Shown one piece after another: positions 20,802 through 28,537 of a stretch of 64,000 bases of DNA. The first letter of the stretch is position 1. Every line of letters begins with the position of its first letter. The stretch comes from Arthrobacter woluwensis (GTDB taxonomy: Bacteria > Actinomycetota > Actinomycetes > Actinomycetales > Micrococcaceae). The DNA lies in assembly GCF_030816155.1 (NCBI RefSeq), contig NZ_JAUSXR010000001.1:2914001-2978000 (forward strand), written 5' to 3'. The notes beneath the pieces were generated by a model. The model searched no databases. It worked only from the letters and a program-made list of their open reading frames with translations, and was not told the origin of the DNA. A program made the translations under genes and the position numbers.

Positions 20802-21860
20802 ATGCAGCATGAGCCAGCCCGCCGCTCCTGGGCAGGCAACCCGCTCTTCGGGGCGGCCCACAGGATCTCCTCCTTCATCAATTCGGCGCGCCTGAAGATG
20901 GCCCGGAAGACGCATTTCCAGCCTGCGACCGTCCCCTATATGGGCTATGGCTCCACCACGCAGGTCCGGATCCTGGCCCGCGTCATGCTCGCCTCCCGTC
21001 TGCTGCCGGGCAGTCGCGCCGACCGCGCGGCCCGGAACGGCAATCAGAACATCCGCGGCTGGCGCGCCTTCACCTCTGTTCCGATTCCGGAGCGCGAAGT
21101 GGACATCGAGATCGGCGACGCGCGGGTGCGGGTGAAGGCGGACCGCGGCGGCCTCGTCGACACCACCGTGGAGGTGAGCCTGGAACCGGGCTGGCACACC
21201 GCCACGATCCGCGCCTCCGGGACTCCCGCCGCCGAGGCGGCGCTGCTGGTGCTGCCGCCGGACATGGAGTTCGGCATCCTCTCCGACATCGACGACACGG
21301 TCATGGTCACGGCGCTCCCCCGGCCCCTGCTGGCGTTCTGGAACGCCTTCGTCCTGAACGAACGCGCCCGGATGGCCACCACCGGCATGGCCGTGCTGTA
21401 CGAACGGATTCTGCGCGCCCACCCCGGCGCCCCCGCGTTCTACCTCTCCACCGGCCCGTGGAACGCCGCCCCGACGCTGAGCCGTTTCCTGCACCGCAAC
21501 CTCTACCCGGTGGGACCCATGCTCCTGACCGATTGGGGTCTCACCGAGGACCGCTGGTTCCGCAGCGGCCGGGAGCACAAGCAGGACAACCTGGAACGGC
21601 TGGCGCAGGAATTCCCCCGGGTGAAATGGCTCCTGGTGGGCGACAACGGCCAGCACGACGAAGCCATCTATTCGGAATTCGCCCAGCGGCATCCCGAGAA
21701 CGTGGCGGCCGTCGCCATCCGGCAGCTCTCCGTGGGCGAAGCCGTCCTGGCCGGCGGACACACCCCGGACATGGACCACTCGGGTTCGGCCATCCCGTGG
21801 GTCTACGCCCCGGACGGCGCCGGGCTGGCGGAACAGCTCCGGAAGATCGGGCTCGTCTAG
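20802..21860 (+). CDS. App1-type phosphatidate phosphatase domain protein (DUF2183)
   Basis: A 352-residue protein with the App1/DUF2183 catalytic domain in its C-terminal half. The HAD-type motif I is GILSDIDDTVMVT (Asp-x-Asp-x-Thr), motif II is FYLSTGPWN, and motif III/IV is the HKQDNLERLAQEF and WLLVGDNGQHDEAIY region. Yeast App1 dephosphorylates phosphatidate to diacylglycerol; bacterial members are assumed to act on lipids but are mostly uncharacterised. There is no signal peptide or convincing membrane helix, so it is likely cytosolic or peripheral. The N-terminal half (about 40-170) has a VKADRGGLVDTTVEVSLEPGW beta-rich segment common in this family. It stands alone, convergent with the phosphatase gene at 21890. 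Confidence 0.86.
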   Translation: MQHEPARRSWAGNPLFGAAHRISSFINSARLKMARKTHFQPATVPYMGYGSTTQVRILARVMLASRLLPGSRADRAARNGNQNIRGWRAFTSVPIPEREVDIEIGDARVRVKADRGGLVDTTVEVSLEPGWHTATIRASGTPAAEAALLVLPPDMEFGILSDIDDTVMVTALPRPLLAFWNAFVLNERARMATTGMAVLYERILRAHPGAPAFYLSTGPWNAAPTLSRFLHRNLYPVGPMLLTDWGLTEDRWFRSGREHKQDNLERLAQEFPRVKWLLVGDNGQHDEAIYSEFAQRHPENVAAVAIRQLSVGEAVLAGGHTPDMDHSGSAIPWVYAPDGAGLAEQLRKIGLV

Positions 21861-21889
21861 GCCCGGACTCGTCCCGTCCGGACCGGCTG

Positions 21890-22474
21890 CTAGTCCCGGA
21901 CGAGCTGCGCGGCGGTCTCCACCCCGGCGACCCGGACCTCGCCCGTGGCGGCATCCCAGACCAGGGTGTGCACGGAGCAGTTGGTGAGCGTGGAGTAGTC
22001 GTACGCCTCGCCGACCAGCGTGCGCAGGACCATGGCCATCCAGCCGCCATGGCTCACGACGGCGATCTCCTCACCGTCGAATGCCGCGGCCAGTTCCTCC
22101 AGCGCTCCGAACGCTCGCGCGCGCAACTCCTCATCGCTCTCCCGGCCCGGGATCTGCTCGCGGTCGGGGAAGAGGCGCTTGACGTCGTCGTCGTGCATGC
22201 CTTCGGCCTCGCCGAAGTGCCGCTCCATGAGGCGGGCGTCCGCGGCGGGAGCGGGGAGGTCCTGCGCGTCGGCAATGGCCCGGCCGGTGGCCACGGCGCG
22301 GCCCAGAGTCGAGGTCACGACGGTGGCCAGCGGCACCTCACGCAGCGCCTCGGCGACCCCTGCCGCTTGCTCGACGCCGGTCTGGTTCAGAGGGATGTCC
22401 GTCTGCCCCTGGAAGCGGCGCTGCACGTTCCAGTCCGTCTGGCCGTGTCGGACGAGATGCAGAGTGCTTGCCAT
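21890..22474 (-). CDS. Histidine phosphatase (phosphoglycerate mutase-like) family protein
   Basis: A 194-residue branch-1 histidine phosphatase. The catalytic RHG motif appears in LHLVRHGQTDWNVQRRFQG near the N-terminus, and the second catalytic His in EIAVVSHGGWMAMVLRTL. The intermediate phosphate-binding Arg lies in VTSTLGRAVATGRAIAD and the acid/base Glu in LMERHFGEAEG. Members dephosphorylate varied substrates such as phosphoglycerate, alpha-ribazole phosphate, glucosyl-3-phosphoglycerate or trehalose phosphate; this one cannot be assigned. The ATG at 22474 is preceded by GGAAGG, and a longer upstream frame has no such site. It is in the same direction as the Nudix regulator gene but separated by 129 bp. 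Confidence 0.9.
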   Translation of the reverse strand: MASTLHLVRHGQTDWNVQRRFQGQTDIPLNQTGVEQAAGVAEALREVPLATVVTSTLGRAVATGRAIADAQDLPAPAADARLMERHFGEAEGMHDDDVKRLFPDREQIPGRESDEELRARAFGALEELAAAFDGEEIAVVSHGGWMAMVLRTLVGEAYDYSTLTNCSVHTLVWDAATGEVRVAGVETAAQLVRD

Positions 22475-22603
22475 GGGATGCCTTCCGGAGCGGGGTGGGT
22501 CTGATTCCAGTGTCTCAAAGACGGGCGCTCCGACGAACCAGCCGGCCGCGGTCCGGGCCGCCACCCGCGATGCGCGCCTCGAACCCCGGCTCAGACCGGA
22601 GCG

Positions 22604-23338
22604 TCAAACCACCGGTCGCATGAGCGGCGGGTTCAGCACCGCGCGGTTTCCTGTGCGGGCCTCCGGTGCCAGCCGGTACAGGGCGGCAGGCCGGCCGGCA
22701 TCGCCCGAGGACACCTCGCCCGTCTCCTCGAGGAATCCCGCGGCGCCCGTGGCCTTGCGGTGGAAGTTCCGCGGATCGAGGCGGACGCCCCACACCGCCT
22801 CATAGACGCCCCGCAGCTGTGCGATGGTGAATTCGTCACCGCAGAACGCCGCCCCCAGGGGCGAGTACTCCAGCTTGGCGCGCGCCCGCTCCACGCCGTC
22901 GGCCAGGATCCGCGCATGGTCGAAGGCCAGGGCGCCGGCGTCGCCCAGCACCCGGTCCACCGGGACCCAGAGGGCCTCACTCGCGTCGCCGCCGCCCGCG
23001 ACCACGGGGAAGTCCGGCGCGAGCACCAGGTGGGCGACCGTCAGGACATCGCCCCGGGGGTCACGGCCGGCGGGGCCGTAGCTGGCCAGCTGCTCGAGAT
23101 GGCCGGGCAAGCGTTCGACGCCGGTCTCCTCGGCGAGCTCCCGTCGCGCCGCCGCGGGAAGCTCCTCCCCCGGCAGGACGAAGCCGCCCGGCAGCGCCAG
23201 CCGGTCCTTGAACGGCTCGAGCAGACGGCGCACCAGCAGCACGTGCAGCGCGGCATCGCGCACGGTGAGCGCGACGATGTCCACGGTGACCGGGAAGGCG
23301 TGGAAAGCAGCGAGGGAGTCAGACTTCCGGTTCGTCAT
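22604..23338 (-). CDS. NrtR-like Nudix domain transcriptional regulator
   Basis: A 244-residue protein with an N-terminal Nudix domain and a C-terminal winged helix, the architecture of NrtR repressors of NAD metabolism. The Nudix box is intact (GGFVLPGEELPAAARRELAE followed by ETGVE), so hydrolase activity toward ADP-ribose-like substrates is possible. The C-terminal region (GDEFTIAQLRGVYEAVWGV, then DPRNFHRKATGAAGFL) is the NrtR-type DNA-binding part. NrtR proteins bind palindromes with GTCA/TGAC cores and respond to ADP-ribose. Two such palindromes lie in the 102-bp divergent region shared with the SPFH gene. The ATG at 23338 is chosen over an in-frame GTG farther upstream, which would lie inside the operator. 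Confidence 0.85.
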   Translation of the reverse strand: MTNRKSDSLAAFHAFPVTVDIVALTVRDAALHVLLVRRLLEPFKDRLALPGGFVLPGEELPAAARRELAEETGVERLPGHLEQLASYGPAGRDPRGDVLTVAHLVLAPDFPVVAGGGDASEALWVPVDRVLGDAGALAFDHARILADGVERARAKLEYSPLGAAFCGDEFTIAQLRGVYEAVWGVRLDPRNFHRKATGAAGFLEETGEVSSGDAGRPAALYRLAPEARTGNRAVLNPPLMRPVV

Positions 23339-23355
23339 GATGCTCAGCCTAGCAT

Positions 23356-23423
23356 TTATCGTCACCTTGACATTAATGGCCGAGACCTTCTAGAGTTCAG
23401 TTATCGTCAAGTTGACGATAACT
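23356..23423. promoter_or_regulatory. Double NrtR-type operator
   Basis: A perfect 25-bp palindrome at 23399-23423 has the core ATCGTCAAGTTGACGAT. A second, imperfect copy at 23356-23376 has the core TTATCGTCACCTTGACATT. Both share TTATCGTCA-N2-TTGAC. The strong site overlaps the leader just upstream of the SPFH gene ribosome-binding site; the weak site is close to the Nudix regulator start, consistent with control of both directions. Confidence 0.7.
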
Positions 23424-23440
23424 AGTGAAGGAGAGACATC

Positions 23441-24439
23441 ATGACCACCATCAAGAGCTACCCCTGGATCAACCACTTCCTCGGCGGCCCCACCGGCTAC
23501 GTGGTCCACGTCCAGGGTGGGCAGGTCCGCCACCAGGGAGTGGGACAGGCGTTCTGGTACCGTCCCGGGATCTCCGTGCTGAGCGAGATCCCCGTGGAGG
23601 ACCGCGAACTGCCGACCCTCTTCCACGCCCTCACCCAGGATCACCAGGACGTCAGCGTCCAGGCCAACATCACGTACCGCTTCACCGACCCGGTGCTCGC
23701 GAGCGCCCGCCTGGACTTCGGCCTCAAGAAGAAGGACGAGGCCCCCGCGACCGGCGCCCAGCAGGTCGAGACGATCATCGGCCAGCTCTGCCAGGCGGCC
23801 GCGAACGACCACGTCGCCCGCTTCACCCTGGCCGACGCCTTAAGCAACGGGGCTGCCCCGCTGCGGGACGTCCTGTTCGGGACCCTGACCCGGGACGCCC
23901 GCCTCCAGGACACCGGGATCGCGGTGCTCGGCGTGCACGTCCTCGCCATCCGGCCCGAGGCCGAGGTGGAGCGTGCGCTGCAGACCCCGGTCCGGGAGCA
24001 GCTCCAGGCCGAGGCGGACCGCGCCACCTTCGAACGGCGGGCACTCGCCGTCGAACGTGAACGCGCCATCGCCGAGAATGAACTGGCCAATCAGATCGAA
24101 CTCGCGGCCCGCCGGGAGAACCTGGTGGCCCAGGAGGGCGCCAACGCCCGCCGTGAGGCGGAGGAACGCGCAGCGGCCGCCGGCATCGAAGCGCAGGCCG
24201 CGGCCGAGCGCGGCGCGATCGCGGCGGAGGCCGAAGCTGGCAGGATCAAGCTGGTGGGTGAAGCCGAGGCGGCCCGCGAGAAGGCCACCATGGACACCTA
24301 CCGCGGTCTCGACCAGGGCATCCTGCTGGCGCTGGCGCTGAAGGAGGCCGCGGCGAACCTGCCCGGCATCCAGAACCTGACCATCACTCCGGACATGCTC
24401 GGAACCGCACTGGCCGCCCTGACCGCGGCGAAGAAGTAG
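23441..24439 (+). CDS. SPFH (band 7) domain protein with coiled coil
   Basis: A 332-residue SPFH/stomatin-type protein. The SPFH domain occupies roughly residues 15-210 (GQAFWYRPGISVLSEIPVED, VSVQANITYRFTDP, TGIAVLGVHVLAIRPEAEVE). A long Ala/Glu/Arg-rich coiled coil (about 205-290) follows, with many EA and RE repeats, and then a short hydrophobic C-terminal cap. No N-terminal membrane helix is obvious, unlike most stomatins, so it may be cytosolic or peripheral. SPFH proteins form ring or cage oligomers that scaffold partners. The gene is the first of a two-gene unit with the NAD-kinase-like gene 12 bp downstream, under the NrtR-type operator. A link to NAD metabolism is inferred from that context. 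Confidence 0.88.
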   Translation: MTTIKSYPWINHFLGGPTGYVVHVQGGQVRHQGVGQAFWYRPGISVLSEIPVEDRELPTLFHALTQDHQDVSVQANITYRFTDPVLASARLDFGLKKKDEAPATGAQQVETIIGQLCQAAANDHVARFTLADALSNGAAPLRDVLFGTLTRDARLQDTGIAVLGVHVLAIRPEAEVERALQTPVREQLQAEADRATFERRALAVERERAIAENELANQIELAARRENLVAQEGANARREAEERAAAAGIEAQAAAERGAIAAEAEAGRIKLVGEAEAAREKATMDTYRGLDQGILLALALKEAAANLPGIQNLTITPDMLGTALAALTAAKK

Positions 24440-24451
24440 AGAGGACTGATC

Positions 24452-25354
24452 ATGGCCAATCCCCGGATGGTCCTGGTCCACCGCCGGACCGAGCTGGACG
24501 AACTTCTGGACCGGCACGGGACGCGTGGCCAGGTGGAGTTCTTCCTCAAGGTCCGCGACCGCGATCTGGCGGAGGTGCAGGCGGCGCACGACACCCTCAC
24601 CGAAGCCCGCGCCGCGCTCCGCCAGGCGGTTCCCGCCGGCTGGCGGACGGGAGAAGTGGAACGCGCGGACCTCAGCCGCTTCCTCATGGCGCCCGACGAC
24701 GTCGTGGTGGTGGTCGGGCAGGACGGCCTGGTGGCGAACACGGCGAAGTACCTCGCGGGCCAGCCCGTGATCGGCGTCAACGCCGAGCCGCGCCGCAACC
24801 CGGGAGTGCTCGTCCGCCACAGCCCGCAGCGGGCGGCGGCGCTGCTCGCCCAGGCCGCCGCCGGGACGCCGGGCGCCTGGGGTCTGCCGCAGGAGCGGCT
24901 CTCCATGGTGACTGCTCGCACGGATGACGGTCAGGAGCTCTCCGCCCTCAACGAGGTGTTCCTGGGGCACGCCTCGCATCAGTCCGCGCGCTATGAACTG
25001 CGCACCCCGGACGGGCAGCGGGAACGGCAGTCCTCCTCCGGCCTCATCGTCTCCACGGGAACCGGGTCCACGGGTTGGTGCGCGTCGATCGCCGGGGAGC
25101 GGGGAGGACGGACCCTGCCCGCGCCGACCGATCCGCAGCTGGCGTGGTTCGTCCGCGAGGCCTGGCCTTCCCCGGCGACCGGGGCGACGCTGACCGAGGG
25201 GCTCCTCCAGCCCGGCGAGTCTCTCAGCGTCACGGTGTCTTCGGAACAGCTCGTGGTGTTCGGCGACGGCATGGAGGACGACCGGCTGACCTTGACCTGG
25301 GGCCAGGAGGTCCTGGTGGGACTGGACCCGGCCCCCTTGAATCTGGTGGCGTGA
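24452..25354 (+). CDS. NAD kinase-like (NAD(+)/NADH kinase fold) protein
   Basis: A 300-residue protein with features of the NAD kinase/diacylglycerol kinase fold. VVVVGQDGLVANTAKYLAGQ stands where NAD kinases have GGDGT, PVIGVNAEPRRNPGVLVRHS corresponds to the substrate loop, and SSSGLIVSTGTGSTGWCASI corresponds to the STPTGSTAY motif, with Gly for Pro. The first Gly-Gly-Asp-Gly motif is changed to GQDG, so catalysis is not guaranteed. The protein may be a true NAD kinase paralogue, a related sugar-type kinase or a binding protein. It follows the SPFH gene after 12 bp with an AGAGAGGA site, and both probably answer to the Nudix regulator. A housekeeping NAD kinase presumably lies elsewhere. 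Confidence 0.78.
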   Translation: MANPRMVLVHRRTELDELLDRHGTRGQVEFFLKVRDRDLAEVQAAHDTLTEARAALRQAVPAGWRTGEVERADLSRFLMAPDDVVVVVGQDGLVANTAKYLAGQPVIGVNAEPRRNPGVLVRHSPQRAAALLAQAAAGTPGAWGLPQERLSMVTARTDDGQELSALNEVFLGHASHQSARYELRTPDGQRERQSSSGLIVSTGTGSTGWCASIAGERGGRTLPAPTDPQLAWFVREAWPSPATGATLTEGLLQPGESLSVTVSSEQLVVFGDGMEDDRLTLTWGQEVLVGLDPAPLNLVA

Positions 25355-25433
25355 ACCCGGCCGTTCACTGCTTCCCCGACGATCGTGATGGGATCGTCAC
25401 CGCCGTCTCCCTCATCTCCGCCAGAATGAGGGC

Positions 25434-25982
25434 ATGAGCACTCGCAGCGATCCTGCCACGCGCCTCTGGCGCCTGTTCAACCTCGGTCTTCTCGGCCTCG
25501 GCGTCCTTTTGCTGGCAGGTTTCTTCGGGATGATGGCTCTGAACGGCCAGAAGTTCCCGCCGTCCGCCCCGTGTTTGCCCCCGGCGTTTCACCTCAGCGC
25601 TCCGACCGCCCACCCCGGGGACACCCTGACCGTGGAGGCGCCCGACGCCGAATGCCATCCGCATTACGGCGCGAATGCTCAAGCCGAGGTCCAGCTGATG
25701 GACCGGACGTCCACGAGCGTCGTCCGGCTGCTCGTCCCGATGAGCGACGACGGCGGCTTCCGCACCACCCTGAATGTGCCGGGAAATGTCCCGCCCGGCG
25801 ACTACACGGTCACCGCCACCCCGTACGGCATCGACACCTGCTTCGATTCCGCCCGCCGCGCGGGATCGACTCCGGACCGCCAGAACTCCGGGGCCGCGGC
25901 CTTCGCTGCCCACGCCGACGCCGGGCCTCCCCTCGCCAGCTGCGCGGCGCCGCAGAGGCCGCTGGCCGTCGTCGCGCGCTGA
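25434..25982 (+). CDS. Hypothetical membrane-anchored extracytoplasmic protein
   Basis: A 182-residue protein with one N-terminal membrane segment (LFNLGLLGLGVLLLAGFFGM, about 14-35) followed by an external domain. The domain has a beta-sandwich feel: LSAPTAHPGDTLTVEAPDAE, LLVPMSDDGGFRTTL and VPPGDYTVTATPYG resemble Ig-like/carboxypeptidase-regulatory folds. Three or four Cys residues outside the membrane (in SAPCLPP, DAECHP, DTCFD and LASCAAP) could form disulfides. The family is not recognised and no function is proposed. It stands alone after a 79-bp gap, with the start at 25434 chosen because the hydrophobic segment is then close to the N-terminus. Confidence 0.66.
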   Translation: MSTRSDPATRLWRLFNLGLLGLGVLLLAGFFGMMALNGQKFPPSAPCLPPAFHLSAPTAHPGDTLTVEAPDAECHPHYGANAQAEVQLMDRTSTSVVRLLVPMSDDGGFRTTLNVPGNVPPGDYTVTATPYGIDTCFDSARRAGSTPDRQNSGAAAFAAHADAGPPLASCAAPQRPLAVVAR

Positions 25983-26010
25983 GTCCTGCTGTCCTCAGGG
26001 CATCCGGCGG

Positions 26011-26199
26011 TCAGCCGGTGATCCGGACGTTTTTCGCGAGGGTCTTGAACCGGACGGCGTCGGGCTGAAGCACGGTGAGGGTGACCGCACCGGTCTTGCT
26101 CGTGTTGACGTCCTGCACGATTCCGGACTTCCCGGCGTGGGTGCCCGCGATGACGTCGCAGCGCTGACCGTTCTGCACGGACACGGATTCCTGGTTCAT
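26011..26199 (-). CDS. Small KOW-motif-like protein
   Basis: A 62-residue protein starting at the ATG at 26199. The block GQRCDVIAGTHAGKSGIVQD resembles a KOW motif as in ribosomal protein L24 and NusG, a small beta-barrel that binds RNA or protein; SKTGAVTLTVLQPDAVRF and an NVRI end complete the barrel. It lies between two genes on the other strand. No good Shine-Dalgarno is visible, and a longer frame to 26262 would overlap the next gene. It may modulate ribosomes or transcription, but only the fold resemblance is supported. Confidence 0.6.
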   Translation of the reverse strand: MNQESVSVQNGQRCDVIAGTHAGKSGIVQDVNTSKTGAVTLTVLQPDAVRFKTLAKNVRITG

Positions 26200-26260
26200 G
26201 CGGCCATGATACTGAGGAGGATTCCCCTGACCGGCACGGGCCTCTGGGTAGGCTGGGGCC

Positions 26261-26884
26261 ATGAGCCGAGCGTCCGTGGATTTCCCCCTGCCCCGAAGGA
26301 TCCTGATCTACGGCGTGGCCGGAACAGGGAAGTCGACGGCGGCGGCCCGGCTGAGCCGGATCACGGGGATCCCGTGGCACTCGTCGGACGATGAGATCGG
26401 CTGGCTGCCTGCGTCCGAGGCACCCTGGGCCAACCGCACCGATGAGGACATGAGAGCCATCGCGGAGGACATCGTCGCATGCGATGAGTGGATCCTGGAC
26501 AGCGCATACCGTCAGTTCCGGGACGCGGCGCTGGCCCGGGTGGAACTGGTGGTCGGGCTGGACTACTCGCGGTTGTTCTCGTTCGGCCGTCTGGTGCGGC
26601 GGACGTTCCTGCGGGTCAAGGACCGCACGCCGGCATGCAACGGGAACATCGAGACCCTGCGGCAGACATTTTCCAACGATTCCATCCTGCTGTGGCATTT
26701 CCGGAGCTTCCCGGGGAAGCGTGCCCGGATCCATGCCTGGGCGGACGACCCTTCGGCCCCGCCCGTCCTGGTGTTCCGCAAGGCCGCCGAGCTGGACCGC
26801 TGGCTCGAGGCGCAGGCGGCACCCTCGTCCCGTCGCCCGGAGACCCACGACGGCGAGCGGGCCCCGTCCTACGACGGCAGATAA
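26261..26884 (+). CDS. Adenylate kinase-like P-loop protein (FlaR type)
   Basis: A 207-residue P-loop nucleoside-kinase-like protein. The Walker A is ILIYGVAGTGKSTAAARL, followed by the substrate-specificity block IPWHSSDDEIGWLP and then CDEWILDSAYRQFRDAAL. The lid-like basic region RLVRRTFLRVKDRTPACNGN and a FRKAAELDRWLE tail follow, as in the topology-modulation/FlaR family. The true substrate is unknown; most members carry an adenylate-kinase-like signature but no demonstrated activity. It is soluble, with no signal peptide. The neighbour downstream is a GNAT acetyltransferase 67 bp away, transcribed in the same direction. Confidence 0.85.
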   Translation: MSRASVDFPLPRRILIYGVAGTGKSTAAARLSRITGIPWHSSDDEIGWLPASEAPWANRTDEDMRAIAEDIVACDEWILDSAYRQFRDAALARVELVVGLDYSRLFSFGRLVRRTFLRVKDRTPACNGNIETLRQTFSNDSILLWHFRSFPGKRARIHAWADDPSAPPVLVFRKAAELDRWLEAQAAPSSRRPETHDGERAPSYDGR

Positions 26885-26951
26885 AACAGCTCCGACACCG
26901 TCAGGAAACACGCCGGAAATCGTCGACTGCGATGGTGAAGGGGTGGAAATC

Positions 26952-27434
26952 ATGATCGAACGTGCCCGGCTCACCACCCCCGCGCTGGAAGACTTCCTGA
27001 CCACCCATCAGGCCGAGCTGTCGCAGACCGCGCCCGCGGAAAGCTGCCATGCCCTGGACGTCGACGCCCTCCTGCACCCTTCCGTCCGCCTGTTCGCTGC
27101 ATACCTCGGGCGGGAGTTGATCAGCACGGGAGCCCTCAAGGTGATCGACGGCACCCACGAGGAGCTCAAGTCCATGCGCACCCACCCGGACTACAGGGGC
27201 CGCGGTGTGGCTCGCCGCATGCTGGACTTCCTCCTCGAGGATGCCTGGCGCCGGGGCGTCACCCGGGTCTCCCTGGAGACTGGGAGCATGGCCTTCTTCG
27301 AACCCGCCCGAGCCCTGTATCGGCAGGCGGGTTTCCGGGAATGCCGGCCTTTCGCGGACTACGCCGAGGATCCGAACAGCGTCTTCATGAGCCGCGAACT
27401 CGCCGGCCAGGCGGTCCTCGCGGTTCCCGCCTGA
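26952..27434 (+). CDS. GNAT family N-acetyltransferase
   Basis: A 160-residue GNAT enzyme transferring an acetyl group from acetyl-CoA to an amine. The pyrophosphate-binding motif A is MRTHPDYRGRGVARRMLDFL (Arg/Gln-x-x-Gly-x-Gly/Ala), the beta4 strand is ELKSM, and motif B is TRVSLETGSMAFFEPARALY, followed by RQAGFRECRPFADYAED. This last block is typical of the PhnO/YjgM-like subset that includes small acetyltransferases of unknown substrate. The ATG at 26952 has AAGGGGTGG upstream and gives a standard-length protein; longer upstream frames belong to the previous gene in another frame. It may be cotranscribed with the kinase-like gene. Confidence 0.9.
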   Translation: MIERARLTTPALEDFLTTHQAELSQTAPAESCHALDVDALLHPSVRLFAAYLGRELISTGALKVIDGTHEELKSMRTHPDYRGRGVARRMLDFLLEDAWRRGVTRVSLETGSMAFFEPARALYRQAGFRECRPFADYAEDPNSVFMSRELAGQAVLAVPA

Positions 27435-27490
27435 CGCAAGGCGGGCCGACGGGAGGCGCGCTGGCGGTGCGATCGCCGGGCGGTGCCGCG

Positions 27491-28099
27491 CTACGCCTCG
27501 CCGCGCCAGAGCCGGCGCCACCAGCCGTGGCCGGGTTCCGGCGTCGGCGGTTCTTCAGGACGCGCGACGACGGCGGCGCGACGTGAGCGCCAGCGTTCTA
27601 CTTCCTCCTCGACGTCCCGGGTCGGCGTCACGACCGGCGGACCGCCTTGCAGCTGCCGGCGGGCGTTGATGACGCGCCGGTTGAATTCCTCGAGCGCCTC
27701 GCGGACCTGACGTTCGCCGGGCAGCCCGTCCAGGGTGGAGTCGAGGTCACGGTCCACGGTTCTCAGGAGGATCGCCTCCGGAGCCAGACCGCTCAGGTTC
27801 TCGCGCTGGATGAGGCCCTTGAGCCACCAATCAGGGTCATAGCCGCCGTCCAGACCGGGGATGGGTTTCCCCGCGTACTGCAGGTTCTCGAACTTGCCCT
27901 GGGCCATGGCTTCACGGACCAGGTAGTCGGCGCGCGCCGCGGTGTTCACGCGGGAACGCTTCTCCCGGAGCGCTTCCTGTTCGGCCTCGTGGGCGCGTTC
28001 CTCCTCGGTCAGCGCTGCGCCGTCCGCCCCGGCACGCAGCACCGCGGCCCGTTCCAGACGGGCCTCGAGCGAATTCCTGCGGGAACCACCGGTGGCCAT
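27491..28099 (-). CDS. DnaJ-related DUF1992 family protein
   Basis: A 202-residue protein with the DUF1992 core (DnaJC28-like conserved middle domain): VREAMAQGKFENLQYAGKPI, then PGLDGGYDPDWWLKGLI and ENLSGLAPEAILLRTV. A charged helical N-terminus (about 1-50) and a basic C-terminus flank the core. In other proteins this module accompanies J-domains, but no J-domain HPD motif is present here. The function is unknown. It is encoded 4 bp after the OsmC gene on the same strand, so the two are probably cotranscribed. Confidence 0.85.
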   Translation of the reverse strand: MATGGSRRNSLEARLERAAVLRAGADGAALTEEERAHEAEQEALREKRSRVNTAARADYLVREAMAQGKFENLQYAGKPIPGLDGGYDPDWWLKGLIQRENLSGLAPEAILLRTVDRDLDSTLDGLPGERQVREALEEFNRRVINARRQLQGGPPVVTPTRDVEEEVERWRSRRAAVVARPEEPPTPEPGHGWWRRLWRGEA

Positions 28100-28103
28100 G
28101 GTT

Positions 28104-28496
28104 CTACGGTACTTCCTGCAGCAGCTCGACCGTCACCTCAGGTTCGGCGGCCAGGGTGGCGTGGATGGTGCAGTGCCTGCTGGCGCGCAGCAGGGCCTGC
28201 TGCTGGCTGTCGGTCAGCCCCTCCGGAAGGCCGAGCCGCACGACGATCGACCCCATCCGCCGCGGCTTGTTCGCCATGTCCCCGTCCACCTGGACAGTCA
28301 GCGGGGCGGACAGTTCGATGCCGTTGCGCTGCGCGTAGTCGGACACCACGGAGAGGATGCACGATCCGAGGGAGCCGAGAAGAAGTTCGGTGGGCATGAA
28401 CGTCCCGATCCCCACCTCCACCGAGCTGTCGCCGGACCGGACGGTGAAGTTCTGCGCCGCCGTCTGCTGAGCGGTGATGCTGTAGTGATCTGCCAT
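28104..28496 (-). CDS. OsmC family protein
   Basis: A 130-residue OsmC/Ohr-fold protein. The start at 28496 (MADHYSITAQQTAAQNFTV) gives the usual length; a much longer frame upstream is the permease gene read in another frame. The two conserved regions are present: MPTELLLGSLGSCILSVVSD, containing the first active-site Cys, and LLRASRHCTIHATLA, containing the second. OsmC proteins are cysteine-based peroxidases of organic hydroperoxides using a lipoyl or thiol reductant; the Cys spacing supports activity. It precedes the DUF1992 gene. Confidence 0.9.
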   Translation of the reverse strand: MADHYSITAQQTAAQNFTVRSGDSSVEVGIGTFMPTELLLGSLGSCILSVVSDYAQRNGIELSAPLTVQVDGDMANKPRRMGSIVVRLGLPEGLTDSQQQALLRASRHCTIHATLAAEPEVTVELLQEVP

Positions 28497-28537
28497 GGGA
28501 GCCTCCTCGGGCCTGGGTCGGACGTCTGGTCGTGTGT

